A stretch of 28,546 bases of DNA. Origin: Melanopsichium pennsylvanicum (Eukaryota > Basidiomycota > Ustilaginomycetes > Ustilaginales). Under the pieces are notes generated by a model. That model was not told the origin of the DNA. It ran no database searches and worked only from the letters and a program-made list of their open reading frames with translations. Both the position numbers and the translations under genes were made by a program. Positions 27,340-28,546 of the stretch are shown in pieces. The stretch's first letter is position 1; every line of letters starts with the position of its first letter. The DNA is taken from positions 1-28,546 of the forward strand of contig OAPG01000036.1 of assembly GCA_900208305.1 (NCBI GenBank). Reading direction: 5' to 3'.

Positions 27340-28155
27340 TTAAGATCGTTGACAGATCCAAACTTTTACAGTAAAAGCACCTAGTTCATTTTTAGTTGTA
27401 AATTTACTGTAATCAATAAAGGCTTGTGACAGTGTATATTATTAGGAGAACGTTGGAAAGAACCAATTAGACAAGATTTAACAGTAATACGTGGAATTAC
27501 TGTTTCAGTAACTAGTCGTCCTGAAACTTGTACTTTAATACCACTAATATGTGCTGGTAGATTCGTTTTATGTAGACTTGGATTAGTTAGAATAGCTTCT
27601 TGGAAATCCATGAAAGTATTACTTGGTGCATTGTAAGCAAGATATTGACTTAGAATATCGCTATTTAGATATGGATAATATAGTCGAGTAGCAATAACAT
27701 TTACTTCTTTTTGATATAGTTGAGCAAGTGTAGTGCTTAGTTCTGCAAAGTTTTTTCGGAATGATCCGTCTGTAACTTCATTATTAGAGGAAATTTTACT
27801 GTTAGAGCAGTATAATAAAAAATGGAATAGTAACTTTACTATTAGTATGACTAAAGTTCGGTTTACTGATAATAAAATAAGAAGTAGATACATTACTACT
27901 TACACCTAGCCGATTAGTATTTGTATTTTTTTTCTTTGTTGTATTATTTAGTGTACCAAAGTAAGCATTAATGATACAAATAGCACTATTATTTAGTGAT
28001 GTATTTCCAGATAGAGTTGAACCTAGTCCTGGAGATTGTTTACTAAATGAATGCGCTGGCGCCACTCCATAATTATTCATTTGCATTTGTGGTTGTTGTA
28101 GACGTCCACTACTTTTTAGGTAAACATTAGGAATTGTTGGCATAATAATATTCAT
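27340..28155 (-). CDS. rps3: Ribosomal protein S3, frameshifted (copy 3)
   Basis: Same gene as 15463-16281 but three bases shorter. Single bases are missing near 27437, 27806 and 27818, which split it into two overlapping frames (27381-27893 and 27802-28251). Both other copies are intact and the losses lie near the contig end, so these are almost surely read errors. Confidence 0.85.
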
Positions 28156-28546
28156 TTTTATTCTTAAAATGCGCACTAGGCGCGAGTAAAGAAATGCTAT
28201 GTATAAATGATTTTTCACTAGGGGAAACGAGAATAGAATTAATATTATCACTTTATAAGCCCTACATTTTTCTTGCCGTTATAAAATTTCATTACAACTT
28301 TTAGTGGTACTATTTCTATTCGATTTAGTAAAAAGAAAAAGGGGTACAATAACCAGAAAGGAGGAAGTATTTTACTATTTTTAGTTCCCGTTATAATAAA
28401 TTATAATCCTTTTTTGCGTCACTAAAATCGTAGATTTTATTTTATATACTATTTTTTGTGCTAATATAATATCGGATCTATTTTCTAAGGCGCGTCCCAT
28501 AATACCCTTCAATTTGAATGGTACTTTTATTCACCGTATATACTTT
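28156..28546. other. Spacer upstream of rps3 (copy 3, cut by window end)
   Basis: Counterpart of 4836-5233, with five or more homopolymer-length differences. No gene seen. Confidence 0.5.

Larger units (their letters stand above)
21813..28546. repeat. Copy 3 (forward, truncated); right arm of palindrome 2
   Basis: Same orientation as copy 1, offset by about 23323 at its start. It is identical to copy 2 (reversed) from 21839 to about 26700. From there to the end it gathers single-base homopolymer indels that neither other copy has. It ends upstream of rps3, at the equivalent of copy 1 position ~5233. Confidence 0.97.

Noticed and set aside
1..28546. CRISPR array, prophage or bacterial mobile element
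   Set aside because: All recognisable genes are mitochondrial or mitochondrial homing endonucleases, and the repeats are either the three large copies or short hairpins and microsatellites.

Overview
The window looks like fungal mitochondrial DNA. It is very AT-rich, uses A/T-ending codons (Leu CTA, Arg CGA), and carries cox2, atp6 (3' part only), a free-standing rps3, the 3' end of the large-subunit rRNA gene (rnl) split by group I introns, tRNAs for Pro, Asn, Gly and Val, and several homing-endonuclease genes or remnants. Displaced gene 3' ends beside GIY-YIG genes are known from chytrid and arbuscular-mycorrhizal (Glomeromycotina) mitochondria. That makes an early-diverging fungus a reasonable guess, but the sequence alone does not prove it.

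The whole window is one ~11.66 kb unit read three times: forward (1 to ~10148), reverse complement (~10149 to ~21812), and forward again (~21813 to 28546). Positions of copies 1 and 2 sum to 20296-20298, and those of copies 2 and 3 to 43625. Copy 2 (10149-21812) is the only complete copy. Copy 1 lacks the atp6/trnV/cox2-5' end and copy 3 stops upstream of rps3. The turns lie inside genes: one in the first rnl intron, just before its LAGLIDADG gene, and one in the atp6 coding region. Next to the turn in copy 2 and near the two window ends there are many single-base, mostly homopolymer, indels that break cox2 and rps3. I read this mainly as an assembly or fold-back-read structure with unpolished ends. 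A real palindromic mtDNA (as in rho-minus-like molecules) is the alternative.

Layout of one unit, read along copy 3 and continued by copy 1: atp6 3' end (+); trnV(UAC) (+); a hairpin-rich spacer; cox2 (+); a 30-nt tandem repeat; a decayed GIY-YIG gene, HEG-A (-); a second, divergent and broken 3' part of cox2 (+); a second decayed GIY-YIG gene, HEG-B (+); trnG(UCC) (-); a GC cluster; rps3 (-); trnN(GUU) (-); a third decayed GIY-YIG gene, HEG-C (-); a tRNA-like element; trnP(UGG) (-); rnl 3' exon (-); a group I intron at about E. coli 2596 with a GIY-YIG gene; a 92-nt rnl exon; and the 3' half of a group I intron at about E. coli 2504 with an I-SceI-like LAGLIDADG gene.

The most interesting biology is the cox2 neighbourhood. 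An intact cox2 is followed by endonuclease remnants and a diverged, frameshifted copy of its own CuA-domain 3' end. This is the expected scar of a mobile endonuclease gene that brought in a replacement 3' end and displaced the resident one.
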